64,000 nt of DNA from Populus alba (GCF_005239225.2 NC_133288.1:19970169-20034168), one strand, 5' to 3'; positions 11,660 to 22,965 are shown, numbered from the stretch's first letter. The notes: generated by a model from the letters alone, not told the origin. Program-made: numbers and translations.

Positions 11660-13930
11660 ACTAGTTACATGCCCCGCGTGATGCCGCGGGTTAATTATTT
11701 TTTACATTTCAAAAATAGCCGAGATCTAAAAATATTAGGTTTTTTTTGTAAAGTTATATCTAAGAGTCTCAGTTTTGGTTACATCGCCTGATCCAAGAGT
11801 AATGTTTATAATTTTAATAATAACATTAAACTTCGGTTAACCCTTAGCATAAAAGTGTCTGGACTACAATACCAGATCCAATAACAATGGACGTGGGTCT
11901 GGCTGTAAGGTTGTGTCATAAAAGTGTGATAATTAAATAGATTAGTTAAAAAAAACTAAAATGAAGAAAAAACTAATGAGAAAAAAAAAAAAAATATGAA
12001 TTGGTTAACCCTTCAAACCAGATTAACCTGTCATAACTCGAATTCGCATCATGAAAATTTGATAATTAAAAAAAAAATTAATAGGTTAACCCAGAATTAA
12101 TTGGGCTAACTCGTTAAACTAGGTTAACATGTCAAACTCGGAATCCGTGTAATGAAAGTTTGATAACTAAATAGAAAAAAATTTAACATTAACAATTTAA
12201 ATTAAATGAAAAAAATTAATTGAAAAAAACAAAAGGCATCAGCCTTTTCATTATGAACTGCACTGTGTAGTTCACAGTCAAAGGCATAAAAACAATAAAA
12301 AAACAAAAAAAATTAAAGGCATAAGCCAAAAACTACTTAGAAAAAAATTTAATATTAATAAACTAAATTAATTAAAAATAAAATGAAAATGAAAAGAAAA
12401 AAACCTCTAAGAAGAAAAAAAAACTAAATATAAAGAAATTTAACATTAACAAACTAAACAAAACAAAAAAAATAATTAAAAAAGAAAAAAAAAAGCAAAA
12501 AAAATTTCAGGTTAACTTGTCAAACCAAGTTAACTCGGGATCCGTGTCATGAATGTCTGGTAACTAAATAAAAAAAAAGTGAACATTAACAAACTAAACT
12601 AAACAAAAATTAATTAATTAAAAAGAAAAAAAATCCGGGTTAACTCGTTAAATCATGCTAACCCGTTAAACCCAGGATCTGTGTCATGAAAGTCTCATAA
12701 CTAAATAAAAAAAAATTAACATTAACAAACTAAATTAAACAAAAACATTTATGAAAATAATAATAATAAAAATTGACGGGTCAACCCGAAATTAACTGGG
12801 TTCACCCGTGAAACCAGGTTAACCCGTGAAACTCGGGATATGTGTCTTGAAAGTCTAATAACTAAATAGAAAGAAATTTAACATTAACAAACTAAACTAA
12901 ACGAAAAAAATTAATTAAAAAGAATAAAAAGCAAAAAAAAAATTCTATTTTAACTTGTCAAACCAAGTTAACCTGTTAAATCCGGTAAATGTGTCATAAA
13001 AATCTGACAACTAAATAAAAAAATTAAACATTAATAAACTAAATTAAACAAAAAAATTTTGTTAAAAAAAAAGGCAAAGGAAGAAGCAAAAAAAATCCCA
13101 AAAAAACATAAAAAAAAGCTAAAAAAACTAAGAAAACTTTTATAAAAAAAAAAAAACGCCTAAGAAATCAGTGTTTTACTGTGGAAATAAAAAAATTAAT
13201 TAAAAAGAAAAACCAGAAAAAAAAAATTGAGTTAACCTGTTAAACCTGGAATGCGTGTTATAAAAGTTTGAGATAGAAAAAAATTTCACATTAACAAAAA
13301 AGTTTTTTAAAAATATCCATTAAAAAAAAATGAAGAAAAAGAAAAGCAAAAAGTTAAAAAAAAAAATCTGAATTAATTGGGTTAACCCTCAAACCAAGTT
13401 AACCTGTCAAACCTGGGATTCACGTCATGAAAGTTTGATAACTGTATAGAAAAAAAAATTGACGGGTTAACCCATAATTAATTTGGTTAACCAATAATTA
13501 ATTAATTAATTAAAAAGAAAAACCATAAAATCTGGGTTAACCGTTAAACCTGTAATACGTTTTATAAAAGTTTGAGATACAAAAAAATTTAACATTAACA
13601 AAATTTTTTTTAAAAAAATATCAATTAAAAAAAATAAAGAAAAAATGAAGGAAAAAAAACGAAAAAAAAAACAAAAAAAAAAGCAAAAAGTAAAAAAAAT
13701 AAAAATAAAAAAAAACGTTTTATAAAAGTTTGAGATAAAAAAAATTTAACATTAACAAAAAAAAAATTTGAAAAAAATATCCATTAAGAAAAATAAAGAA
13801 AAAATGAAGAAAAAAAAGCAAAAAGTAAAAAGTAAAAAAAAAAAAAAAAAGTATGACAGGAGGGATCAGTGTTTTACTGTGGACTGCACTGTGCAGTCCA
13901 CAGTAAAACACTGATTCCTTTTAGCTATTT
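11660..13930. repeat. AT-rich composite repeat, copy 1 of a duplicated pair
   Basis: Begins ACTAGTTACATGCCCCGCG, immediately followed by a GC-rich inverted motif (CCCCGCG...CCGCGGG), in sharp contrast with the A-rich interior. The interior is an irregular array of about ten units, each with 'GGTTAACCCG', 'TCAAACCCGGGATCCGTG' and 'TCATGAAAGTCTGATAACTAAAT' blocks, spaced by A-rich tracts. It ends in a 51-bp near-perfect palindrome (13865-13915). The same order of parts recurs in the next copy. The GC-rich start plus terminal hairpin recalls non-autonomous Helitrons, but I do not see convincing TC...CTRR ends, so I leave the class open. No transposase or helicase frame is present. Confidence 0.7.
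13865..13915. repeat. 51-bp near-perfect palindrome
   Basis: Two 25-base arms, 13865-13889 and 13891-13915, are exact reverse complements around a single T. The arm contains GTTTTACTGTGGACTGCAC. It sits at the end of repeat copy 1; a shortened version ends copy 2 and a one-arm remnant lies near 13168-13184. Confidence 0.9.
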
Positions 13931-15530
13931 ACTAGTTACATGCCCCGGGCGATGCCGCGGGTCGATTATTTTTTGCATTAAAAAAAAAAGTTAAAATCTA
14001 AAAGTATTAGGTTTTTTTGAAAAGTTATACTCAAGAGTCTTAGGTTTGGTTGCAACGCCTGACCCAAGAGTAATATTTATAATATTAATAATAACATTAA
14101 ACTTGGGTTAACCACTAGCATAAAAGTGTCTGGATTGCAATATCATACCTAATAGCATTGGAAGTGGGTCTGGCTGCAAGGTCGTGTCATAAAAGTGTGA
14201 TAATTAAATAGATTAGTTAAAAAAAAAACTAATGAAAAAAAAATGAATTAATTGGGCTAACCCTTCAAACCAGGTTAACCCGTCATACCTTGAATTCGCA
14301 TTGTGAACGTTTGATAATTAAAAAGAAAAAAACAAATTAATGGGTTAGCCCAGAATTAACTGGGCTGACTTCGTCAAATTAGGTTAACCTGTCAAACCCG
14401 GAATCCGTGTCATGAAAGTTTGATAACTAAATAGAAAAAAAATTTAACATTAACAATTTAAATTAAACAAAAAAAAATTAATTAAAAAACAAAATGAAAA
14501 ACTAAAGGTATTAGCCGAGAACTACTTAGAAAAAAATTTAATATTAATAAACTAAATTAATTAAATAAAATTAATTAAAAAAAATAAAAGAAAAAAAAAC
14601 CTCTAAGAAGTAAAAAAAACTAAATAGAAAGAAATTTAACATTAACAAAATAAACTAAACGAAAAAAATAATTAAAAAGAAAAAAAAGCAAAAAAATAAA
14701 AATTCAGGTTAACTCGTCAAACCAAGTTAACCCGTTAAACTTGGGATCCGTGTCATGAATGTTTGGTAACTAAATAAAAAAAAAAGTGAACATTAACAAA
14801 CTGAACTAATCAAAAAAATTAATTAAAAACAAAAAATCAAAAAAAAATTCAGGTTAACTCGTCAAACCATGTTAACTTGTTAAACCCAGGATCTGTGTCA
14901 TGAAAGTCTGATAATTAAATAAAAAAAATTTAACATTAACAAACTAAATTAAACAAAAAAAATTATGAAAAAAAAATTGACGGGTCAACCTAGAATTAGC
15001 TGGGTTCACCTGTGAAACCAGGTTAACCCGTGAAATTCGAGATATGTGTCATGAAAGTCTAATAAATAAATAGAAAGAAATCTAACATTAACAAACTAAA
15101 CTAAACAAAAAAAATTAATTAAAAAGAATAAAAAGCAAAAAAAATATTATAAGTTAACTTGTCAAATCAGGTTAACCCGTTAAATTCGGAAAACATGTCA
15201 TGAAAATCTGATAACTAAATAAAAAATTAACATTAATAAACTAAATTAAACAAAGAAATTTTGTTAAAAGAAAAATAAAATAAAGAAAGAAGAAAAAAAA
15301 ATCCCAAAAGGCATAAAAAAAATAATACAACTTAAAAAAAAAACCCCACCTAAAAATTTTGTTAAAAGGAAAAAAAAAACAAAGAAAGAAGTTAAAAAAA
15401 TAAATCCAAAAGGCATAAAAAAAATAAAACTTAAAAAAAAAAATCACCTAAAACATCAGTGTTAAAGAAGTCTGTTTTACTGTGGACTGCAAAGTGCAGT
15501 CCACAGTAAAACACTAACTCGTTTTAGTTA
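13931..15530. repeat. AT-rich composite repeat, copy 2 of a duplicated pair
   Basis: Starts with the same ACTAGTTACATGCCCCGgG boundary directly after copy 1 and repeats its internal order (CTTGGGTTAACC, 'GCATAAAAGTGTCTGG', the same unit array). It is about 0.67 kb shorter because several interior units are missing. It ends in a 19-bp-arm hairpin (15473-15513) of the same sequence as the copy 1 palindrome. No coding capacity. Confidence 0.7.
15473..15513. repeat. Terminal hairpin of repeat copy 2
   Basis: The arms 15473-15491 and 15495-15513 (TGTTTTACTGTGGACTGCA and its complement) pair perfectly across a 3-base loop. Same arm sequence as 13865-13915, but shorter. Confidence 0.88.
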
Positions 15531-15778
15531 TAGTTAATAATAATGCAATCTACCTACGAGAGACGTTGGTTTGACTCGTATGAAAATAAGAAATTTTAAA
15601 CTATGACCGGCATACCTAACATACCTAACTTGAACTCCTGTTCTTTGAGGCCTAAAGACTCGAGGGAATAAATAAAAAGATTGCTTCAACCATCGGAAAT
15701 TAGTTATAGTTGTTGAACTCCAGAACCCATTTCAAATCTACCTGTTCTTTCCCTCCACTTCTTTTGTCCCTGCCAATC

Positions 15779-15786
15779 TATAAATG
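15779..15786 (+). promoter_or_regulatory. TATA box of LTPG copy 3
   Basis: CTATAAATGG lies about 90 bp upstream of the ATG at 15873, in a C/T-rich leader context. Confidence 0.6.
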
Positions 15787-15872
15787 GTTTTCTTCGTCTC
15801 CATCCAAGCAACCCAGTTCTTCTCTGTACTCTTTTCTAATAAAAAACATTTGAAGCTCATTCGTAACTGCTC

Positions 15873-16871
15873 ATGGAAGGGCTCAGAGTTTTTAATTTGA
15901 TTGCAATATTATCAACTCTGCTAGTAATTTCAGTGAATGGGCAAATTAGCACACCATGCACAGCCTCCATGATAACTAGCTTCACCCCGTGCATAAATTT
16001 TATAACTGGAAGCACCAACAATGGCTCGTCACCAACTGGTAGTTGTTGCAGTTCATTTAAGTCCCTCCTGAGCACTGGTATGGACTGTGCTTGTCTATTA
16101 ATAACAGCCAGTGTGCCTCTTCAACTACCGATTAACCGTACTTTAGCGATCACTCTCCCCCGGGCATGTAAAATGAGTGGGGTGCCAATGCTGTGTAAAG
16201 GTAGGACTTAAATTATACCTGCTAAGAATCTTTCCAGCTCTGTCAATGTGTGTTGAATTCTCTAATGATGATTGCATTGTGTTTTGCAGCATCCGGGACC
16301 CCTCTACCAGCACCAGGTAACTGGAAATCCTTTACAGTTCTTAAATACGATGGAAAAAAGAACATGATATTTGAAAAACTAAAACATAATCTATATTTAT
16401 TATTGTGAACCTAAGACAAATATTCCTATCTTGGTTAAGAAATTTGTTTCACTGGAACGTTGGCAGGTCCCGTCTTGCTAGGGCCAACTCTTCCACCCAC
16501 AGCCGCTTCTCCTTTAAGCCCACGAGGTAAGCTCCGCTCTTAGATTTTGAAAAAAATTACTTATCAGCGAAGAACAAGCTTGAAAGCTCCTGTACCAGTA
16601 AGACAGTACTTATGTCGAGTGTGATATACCTGACCTAGTAATTACCAAGTTGTTTTTTGCAGCTTCCAAAGCAGTAGCACTTGCTCCGGCACCAGAATCT
16701 GAAATTACTCTGCCATTAACACCAGCATCCCCGCCAGAGCCAGTAGAAGCTCCCCCAACAACTGCAGGGATCCGACCAGTGCTATCCCCCTCAGCATCTA
16801 TGCCATCCTATGTTTCGCCACCATCTTCCTTGCTAATAATTCTAGCAATCATGGTTTTCAAATTCTATTAA
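15873..16871 (+). CDS. GPI-anchored lipid-transfer protein (LTPG-like), divergent copy 3
   Basis: Four exons: 15873-16200, 16290-16316, 16467-16526 and 16663-16871, all joined at phase-1 GT-AG introns, giving 207 residues. A signal peptide (ending VISVNG) precedes an eight-cysteine domain (STPC, TPCINFITG, GSCC, DCAC, RACK, MLCK). The two middle mini-exons (27 and 60 bp) and the start of exon 4 encode a proline-rich linker with AP/PAP motifs of the kind hydroxylated and glycosylated in arabinogalactan proteins. The C-terminus (SLLIILAIMVFKF) is a hydrophobic GPI-type tail. It lies on the opposite strand from the other two LTPG genes and is clearly more diverged, so it is an older paralogue or a separate subfamily. 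Role: cell-surface lipid binding, inferred from the family. Confidence 0.88.
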
Positions 16872-18231
16872 GCTACAACCTCTCCATCCCTGTTTGTTTC
16901 CGTTTATGTTGGTGTGCAAACTTATTGAATACAGCTCCATGTCATGTTGTCAGGAAAAATAAAGAAATACTTCACATTTTCTCATTGCTTTAATTGATGT
17001 TATGAACTAGTATTGGATAAACCTTTTCAGAAATCTATGTCGTCCAGCATTGAAAATTTGAAGTGCAGAAAAACTCTTAAACACATAAATTGACGTGGCT
17101 GCCTAGATCATGAACTCGAACTTTAGGCTATGGCATCACTGTCTGATCGATTCAGCCAGGCATATTCCCTAGCACTGTCTCTATCAACAATATTGACTAC
17201 GATATTTGGTACCATTCTACCAAATCGATGGATTCTTGAACTGTGGTAGTATACGTTCATCATTAATGAGAGACAAAACAGGATCCATAACCTAATGCTT
17301 CCTTGTCAATCTCCTGAAGAGTGACAATATAGTCAAGGCAAGTGAGAGATTGTCCTGTCCTTTGGTCTTACCTGCCAGGAGGAGATAGACAGAATTATAA
17401 TCAGCGACAGAAAACCAGCCATATCAAATGTCTGAAAAATGCATACAGGATCATTCCACCAACAAACAAAATTCTGAATTTCCTACTTTCTATTTTTCCA
17501 AACCTGTCCTCGGCAGTTTAACTCACCACATGCAAGTTGCAAGAACGCATTGCGCCTGACAACTTGGATAAACCTAGTAATTAACGAAGGAAATATAGAA
17601 ATAATTTATTATTAAAAACACAGAAATAAAAGAGATGCAATAATAGAAGTGAAACATGATAGAGACCCGTCGTCCGCTCTCGCCACTAGCTTCACCCCGT
17701 GCAGAGGACGGCGATCTTGTCCTTGCCCTCGTTAAAATGCTGTGAACGGATGACGTGTCAGTCACTACCAGAGCGAATCCATCTCCTACCATTCCTAACA
17801 CGCATTTCATTGCTTTTGCTTCATCTCTCTGTTTTTATTTTCTTTTAATTTTTCCAGGCACTGAAAGAGAAAAACTAGAGAGGGTGAAGCGGCGACTTTT
17901 CTTGTGCGTTTGACAAGAAAGAATCCATGGCGGGAGAGCAGGCAAGCAAGCAGTGCTGTCGACAGGTCCATTTCAGACTCCGGATCACAGCAGATTCAGA
18001 ACCGATTTATTTAATAAACGAATCAAATTATATCTTATGAATTGGAAACTAAGATTTTGTGATTGTCGATCCTAATACGGATCTTAACATGTTCGGACCA
18101 TATTAATTTGGATATCCACTAAATATATAATTCGTTTTGTTTAAATAAAACGTGTTGATTATATTAGACCATGCTTAGTTTCGACTATTGCATATATAAG
18201 AAAATATATAATATCCAGTACATCTATGGAT

Positions 18232-18440
18232 CCGTTTGGGATTGCGTTTGAAAAGCGTTTTTTATAAAATTTGAATTTTTTTTTTCTTTTGCTCGGAATT
18301 AATATGTTTTTGATGTTTTCAAATCATTTTGATGTGCTGATCTCAAAAATAATTTTTAAAAAATAAAATAACATTATTAACATATTTTTTTTGAATGAAA
18401 AACACTTTGAAAAAGCAACTATAACCGTACTCCCAAACAT
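18232..18440. mobile_element. MITE-like element with terminal inverted repeats
   Basis: Best-preserved member of the AT-rich family in the window. GTTTGGGA at 18234-18241 and TCCCAAAC at 18431-18438 form the termini, and the interior carries the family core TTTTGATGTGCTGATCTCAA. About 210 bp, no coding capacity. Subterminal GAAAAGCG and GAAAAAGCAAC give further partial inverted symmetry. A hAT-type origin is possible but no clean target duplication is visible. Confidence 0.6.
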
Positions 18441-19029
18441 GCTCATATCTCATCATTAATAAGAACAAAATCAAATAATCCATAAAAAATATTTATATTA
18501 AAAATCAAAATTAATTTAAATTAGACAAGAAGTATGACAAAGTTAAAGAAAAAAAAATACCTACTCTAGGCCGTAACTATTAATATGGGGAAAAACAATA
18601 TTAATGTCTTACAAATAACATAATTCCGATTGAATCAAAACTTCATACTTAAATTAGAAACCAGTATAATACTAGCAACAACTTATTAATTTTTTTTTCT
18701 TTATATTTATAGGATTTTTTCAATAAATTAATTAATTTGAGACTTGAAAAGGGAAAAAAAAAAAAAAAAACTGCCGTGTAATTGTTTAAAAGAATAGTCA
18801 TCCATATAGAGGGAAAAAGACGGAACCAAAGTATAGAATGTTATTTAGTTCATCTTTCTTTGCTGAAAAATGTTTTTCTAGAAAGTATTTTCTTGACTTT
18901 TTTATGTGTAGTTACATCATGAGAAACTCGAGTTTATTTTTTCATCAAAGAAAAACATAAATTTTAGATGGAAAAAAATAATTTTTTGGTTTAAAAGATT
19001 GAGAAAACACTTTCCATGAAAATCCCAAA

Positions 19030-19480
19030 AATATATTTTATTAATTTGGGTTAACCCATTAAATTCACAACTTGGGTCATGGAATTGTGACAATATTATA
19101 AAAAAATTAAAATAAATTATGAAGTTTAATTCTCAATCAATCAAATGCTACAGGATGAGATTTAAAAAATTCAATTAAAAAACAAAAAAATAAACTAAGT
19201 CAACTTGAATTAACTTGCCAAACATACAATCCGGGTCATGAGTTCAAAATAACCTTATAAAAACAAAGAGAAATAAATCATGAAACTCAATTTCCAATAA
19301 ACTCAATGTTAAGGATGAAATTGAAAAAAAAAATTAATTAAAAAAAAAACTAAAAAAACCCTAGTCAATCTATTAATTCGCCAAACTCAAGACCTGAATT
19401 TTGAGACTAAAAAAATCAATACCCATAAAAAGTAAGTTCAAATAAAACATGTAGCCTAATCACTTATAAACACAATTCTG
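19030..19480. repeat. GGTTAACCC-type repeat array
   Basis: Three imperfect units of roughly 130-150 bp, each running 'gggttaaccc...ccgggtcatg' then an A-rich block with 'atgaaactcaatt' and 'gatgaaatt'. The same architecture in reverse orientation is seen near 27740-28890 and 40590-41120, and in this orientation near 49060-50240. Confidence 0.55.
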
Positions 19481-19813
19481 AATGATAAAATTAAAAAATA
19501 TATATAACGCAAGTTAAATATATTTTACTATAAATAATCTTAATTTTGATCATATTATTATCGGACTTGAGGTAAATTTATTTCTGATGAATTCAATAAA
19601 TATGTTGATATACTCGGTTCAAGACGTAATTGAGTTATGAAAATTTTATTCCAAATCTATTTAAATCAATCCAGTGGACAGTCCTACAAACAAGCAAGCA
19701 ACAAGCAAAATTTCTGTATTTGTCCGATTATAGAAGCCCATTTTAGCTTTTTATTTAGATATGTATTGGCCCATGCAAAACGCCCTTTATAATTATTGGT
19801 TAAGAACCCAGTT

Positions 19814-20010
19814 GATATAAAGCACACCCAGCAGTTTTTCTCTTGTCCGAGGCTAGCCCAGTGGATGATCAATACTTAACATGTTTCAATGGCTGCGAGG
19901 ACAAGTGCAAAAGTGAGGGTAATGGTTACTCCTTCTTCGAAATGAAGTGCGACACTGACTGTTTGGCGAAGCAGGCACTTGGTAGGTTACATGAATTTCT
20001 TAGGCAAAAA
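19814..20010 (+). pseudogene. Decayed fragment related to pollen protein Ole e 6
   Basis: In frame from about 19861 the sequence reads DDQYLTCFNGCEDKCK, then GNGYSFFEMKCDTDCL, which matches the small cysteine-rich Ole e 6-like family in spacing and residues. Two signs of decay: no ATG exists between the upstream in-frame stop (near 19813) and the domain, so the signal peptide is absent, and one conserved cysteine of the family (…FCEMKC…) is replaced by Phe. The frame also lacks the family's normal stop and runs on into the promoter of the vicilin gene. A missing upstream exon cannot be fully excluded, but none is visible. Family members are small secreted proteins of unclear role. Confidence 0.6.
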
Positions 20011-20153
20011 ACAAAAAAAAAAGCTAAAGCGCAGACCCCACACAGCTGCCTTGCTTTCTCGCAGCAAGACTTGAAAAATTGTTCTTGTCAGCAATTGCTA
20101 TACGCGGCGATTGATACTGTGCATGGTAGACACGTTACTTCGACACTCGTCTT

Positions 20154-20229
20154 CATGCATGCTTTTCACTTCCCGTTCTCATCACTTCCTTGCTCCTTCT
20201 ATCCCCACTCCCCAGCTATATAACATGCA
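20154..20229 (+). promoter_or_regulatory. Seed-type promoter of the vicilin gene (RY elements and TATA box)
   Basis: A CATGCATGC RY element lies at 20154-20162, a TATA box (CTATATAA) at 20216-20223 about 67 bp before the ATG, and a second CATGCA core at 20224-20229. An ACACGTTA ABRE-like site lies just upstream (near 20130). RY elements are bound by B3 factors such as ABI3 and FUS3 in seeds, so seed-specific, ABA-linked expression is inferred. Confidence 0.65.
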
Positions 20230-20289
20230 ATCCGCGATCTCCATTCCCTGCAGCTTTGATAGCACAAGTTTCTGTCTGTGGTGACAAAT

Positions 20290-22546
20290 ATGGCTGTGAA
20301 AGTGAGGTTTTCTTTAGCAGTTTTAGTCTTCTCTCTTTTGGCTTTGTGCGTTGGAATAGCTAAAGCCAACAAAGACCCGGAACTAAAGGTTTGCGAGCAC
20401 CAATGCAAAGAGCAACTGGGGTATGATGAGAGAGAGGTTGAGAAGTGCCTGGGAGACTGTACTAAGGAGCACTTCAGACGGAAGGAAGAGCGAGAGCGTG
20501 AAACAAGAGGGACAGAAGAAGAAGATGATCATGAATGGAGGAGCTTCACGGTTGATCCTGCAAAAAAGAAGCTGGGGCAGTGCCTAGAGGAATGCCAGAG
20601 GCAGGGAGGAGGAGAACAGAAATCGTTGTGTCGCCTAAGGTGCCAGGACAAGTATGAGAGAGAACCAGGAAGAGAAGAAGAGGGGAACATGAAAGAAAAG
20701 GAGGAAGAGGGGAATCCCTATGTATTTGAAGATAGGCATTTGAAATCTGAAGTTGAGACTGAACACGGAAGAGTTCGTGTCCTTGAAAAATTCACGAAGA
20801 AATCAAAGCTTCTCAGAGGACTAGAGAATATCCGGGTGGCAATAATTGAAGCTAATCCTCAAACATTTATAGCTCCAACCCACTTGGATGCTGTGTTTGT
20901 TCTGTTTGTTGCTAAGGGTATGCCTGTGGTTTCTCATATAGCTACAATCTATCTGCAATTCTCTACTTGTTAACACATTTTATCACTATTTTTTGTCACA
21001 GTGGATATTTTTACTAACCAATAGTGTTTCATTACTGCTTTTATACATTGTAGGACGAGGGGCTATAACTCTGATCCATGAAAAGGATAAACAGACCTTT
21101 AACCTTGAACGTGGAGATGTTTTCAGGGTTCCTGCAGGAACTACTTTTTATATGGTTAATAAAGATGAAAACGAGAAACTTCGTGTTGCCAAGATCCTTT
21201 GGCCGGTTAATCTTCCAGGCAATTTCAAGGTAATTAAGTGCAATATCAAATTTTATCGATTAAGATTTCCAATAACAAAAGACTCACTGATGGTTGCTAA
21301 CAAGATTGAATCCAGAATCTATTGTTTTCAATGTTCCTATGGCTTATAGATTACGATGGTTTTACGATGCAGGCATTCCATGGAGCAGGTGGTGAAGATG
21401 CACAGTCCTTCTTCAGGGCATTCAGCTGGGAGTTGCTCGAGGCTGCTCTTAAGGTGAGTGCCGATTAGACCTGTAGTTGACTTTTCTCCATTATAATTAT
21501 GTTTAAGTTGGCTAATCCAGTCTTTCTCTGTCATGCCTGTTTATCAATTGATCAGACTGATAGAGGAAGGTTGGAGAGAATCTTCAAACAACAGCAAGGA
21601 GGAATTGTCAAAGCTTCCAAGGAACAGATCCAGGCTTTGGGCCACGGTGAGGAAGGTGGTCATGGCGGTGGTGGCCTGTGGCCTTTCCCAACAGGTGGGT
21701 CAAGCGGCCCATTCAATATTTTCGACAAGGGTCCTGTCAAAAGAAACAACTATGGCCAGCTCTTTGAAGCCAAACCTAAAGATAGCGAGCAGCTCAGGGA
21801 CCTTGACCTTATAGTCTCTTTGGCCAACATCACTCGAGTATATTTATCCCCTCTTATTCCTAATCAGATTTGCCTCTAATGTGTATTTCTTTTGATATAA
21901 AAATGTTATAAATCTATCTAATCCGAATCCTCCCTCCATTTCTTTTTGTATACAGGGATCTATGGCTGGACCCTACTACAACTCAAAGGCAACCATGATA
22001 TCCATTGTTTTGGAAGGTGAGGGATACTTCGAGATGGCATGTCCTCGCGACTCATCTTCTGGTTCAAGCATGGGATACATTGAAAGCGAAGGCTCAAGGA
22101 GAGGAAAGGGAGGTCAAACTTACCAGAGGACAAGCTCGCGTTTGAGCCGCAGCAGTGTCTTCATTGTCCCTGCCGGTCATCCAGTGGCCACCGTGGCTTC
22201 CGAAAATAGCAACCTGGAGGTGCTTTGCTTTGAGGTCTATGCAAAAGGAAACGTAAGATACCCTCTTGCAGGTAACTGAATGCTACGCGCCCCCTCAATT
22301 AAAAAAAAAAAACAGAAATAAAATGTATGTACGTTGCATGTGTTCTGTCTACATGTAAGCTTATCCAAGCATGCCTCTGTGTTACAAGGGAAATGGAACG
22401 TCATCGGCGAGATGGACAGGGAAGCGAAAGAGTTGGCCTACGGTGTGCCAGCAAAAGAAGTGGACCAGATTTTCGGAAAACAACAAGAAGAGTTCTTCTT
22501 CCCGGGGCCAAGAAGGCAGCGCAGAGAAGGCCGTGCTTATGCATGA
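20290..22546 (+). CDS. Vicilin-like 7S seed storage globulin
   Basis: Six exons: 20290-20917, 21054-21229, 21373-21453, 21556-21837, 21956-22271 and 22389-22546, giving 546 residues with all phases consistent. Residues 1-26 (ending VGIAKA) are a signal peptide. An N-terminal extension carries two C-X3-C hairpin motifs (Cys35/39/53/57 and Cys98/102/114/118) like those processed to antimicrobial peptides in macadamia vicilins. Two cupin domains follow: the first from about residue 150 (YVFEDRHLKSEVETEHGRV; GDVFRVPAGTTFYMVN), the second from about residue 365 (NNYGQLFEAKP; SSVFIVPAGHPVATVAS). The basic end (FFPGPRRQRREGR) is typical. Vicilins form trimers in protein storage vacuoles and serve as nitrogen reserves. 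The start is the first ATG after the TATA box. The last acceptor is TTACAAG, weaker than usual but demanded by the frame. Confidence 0.93.
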
Positions 22547-22921
22547 GATGGTGACCGGAGGGGGGGAGGTTTCAGGCGTTCTGGCCTTCTGTTTTTGAAA
22601 GAGTTTTGTGATGTACATGTTGACATGTAAATAAATAATGCTAGTGCTCTGCTGACAAGTGGACTCCCCGCTGTTAAATAAAGGGCTCCCCTCTGTTAAA
22701 TAAAGTGCTGGTTGGTTTGACCTCTACTTTTGGTAGTGTTGCGAAGTGATTTTTATTTTATAATATATTAAAATAATATTTAAAAAAAATTGGAAAAAAA
22801 ATTCAAAATTTTTAATCATATAGAAAAATTTTCTGAATGGTGCTTTATAAAAATTAAACTTCATTAATTGATTGATATATACTGTTAGAGGAAACAAAAA
22901 GGAATTCTCAATTTTCTCTGG

Positions 22922-22965
<44 letters not shown>

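Larger units (their letters stand above)
16872..19812. other. Spacer between LTPG copy 3 and the Ole e 6-like fragment
   Basis: It contains the 3' flank of LTPG copy 3, a GC-richer stretch at 17640-17990 with a short Met frame in good context (ATG at 17926, 37 codons) that I cannot assign, one well-preserved MITE (18232-18440), and a GGTTAACCC-type array (about 19030-19480). No gene is supportable. Confidence 0.55.

Noticed and set aside
15241..15447. Phe-rich minus-strand frame in the repeat
   Set aside because: Product of poly-A tracts; low complexity, not a protein gene.
11660..15530. CRISPR-like or centromeric satellite interpretation of the repeat
   Set aside because: Units are irregular, lack constant spacers, and sit among single-copy genes in a eukaryotic context.
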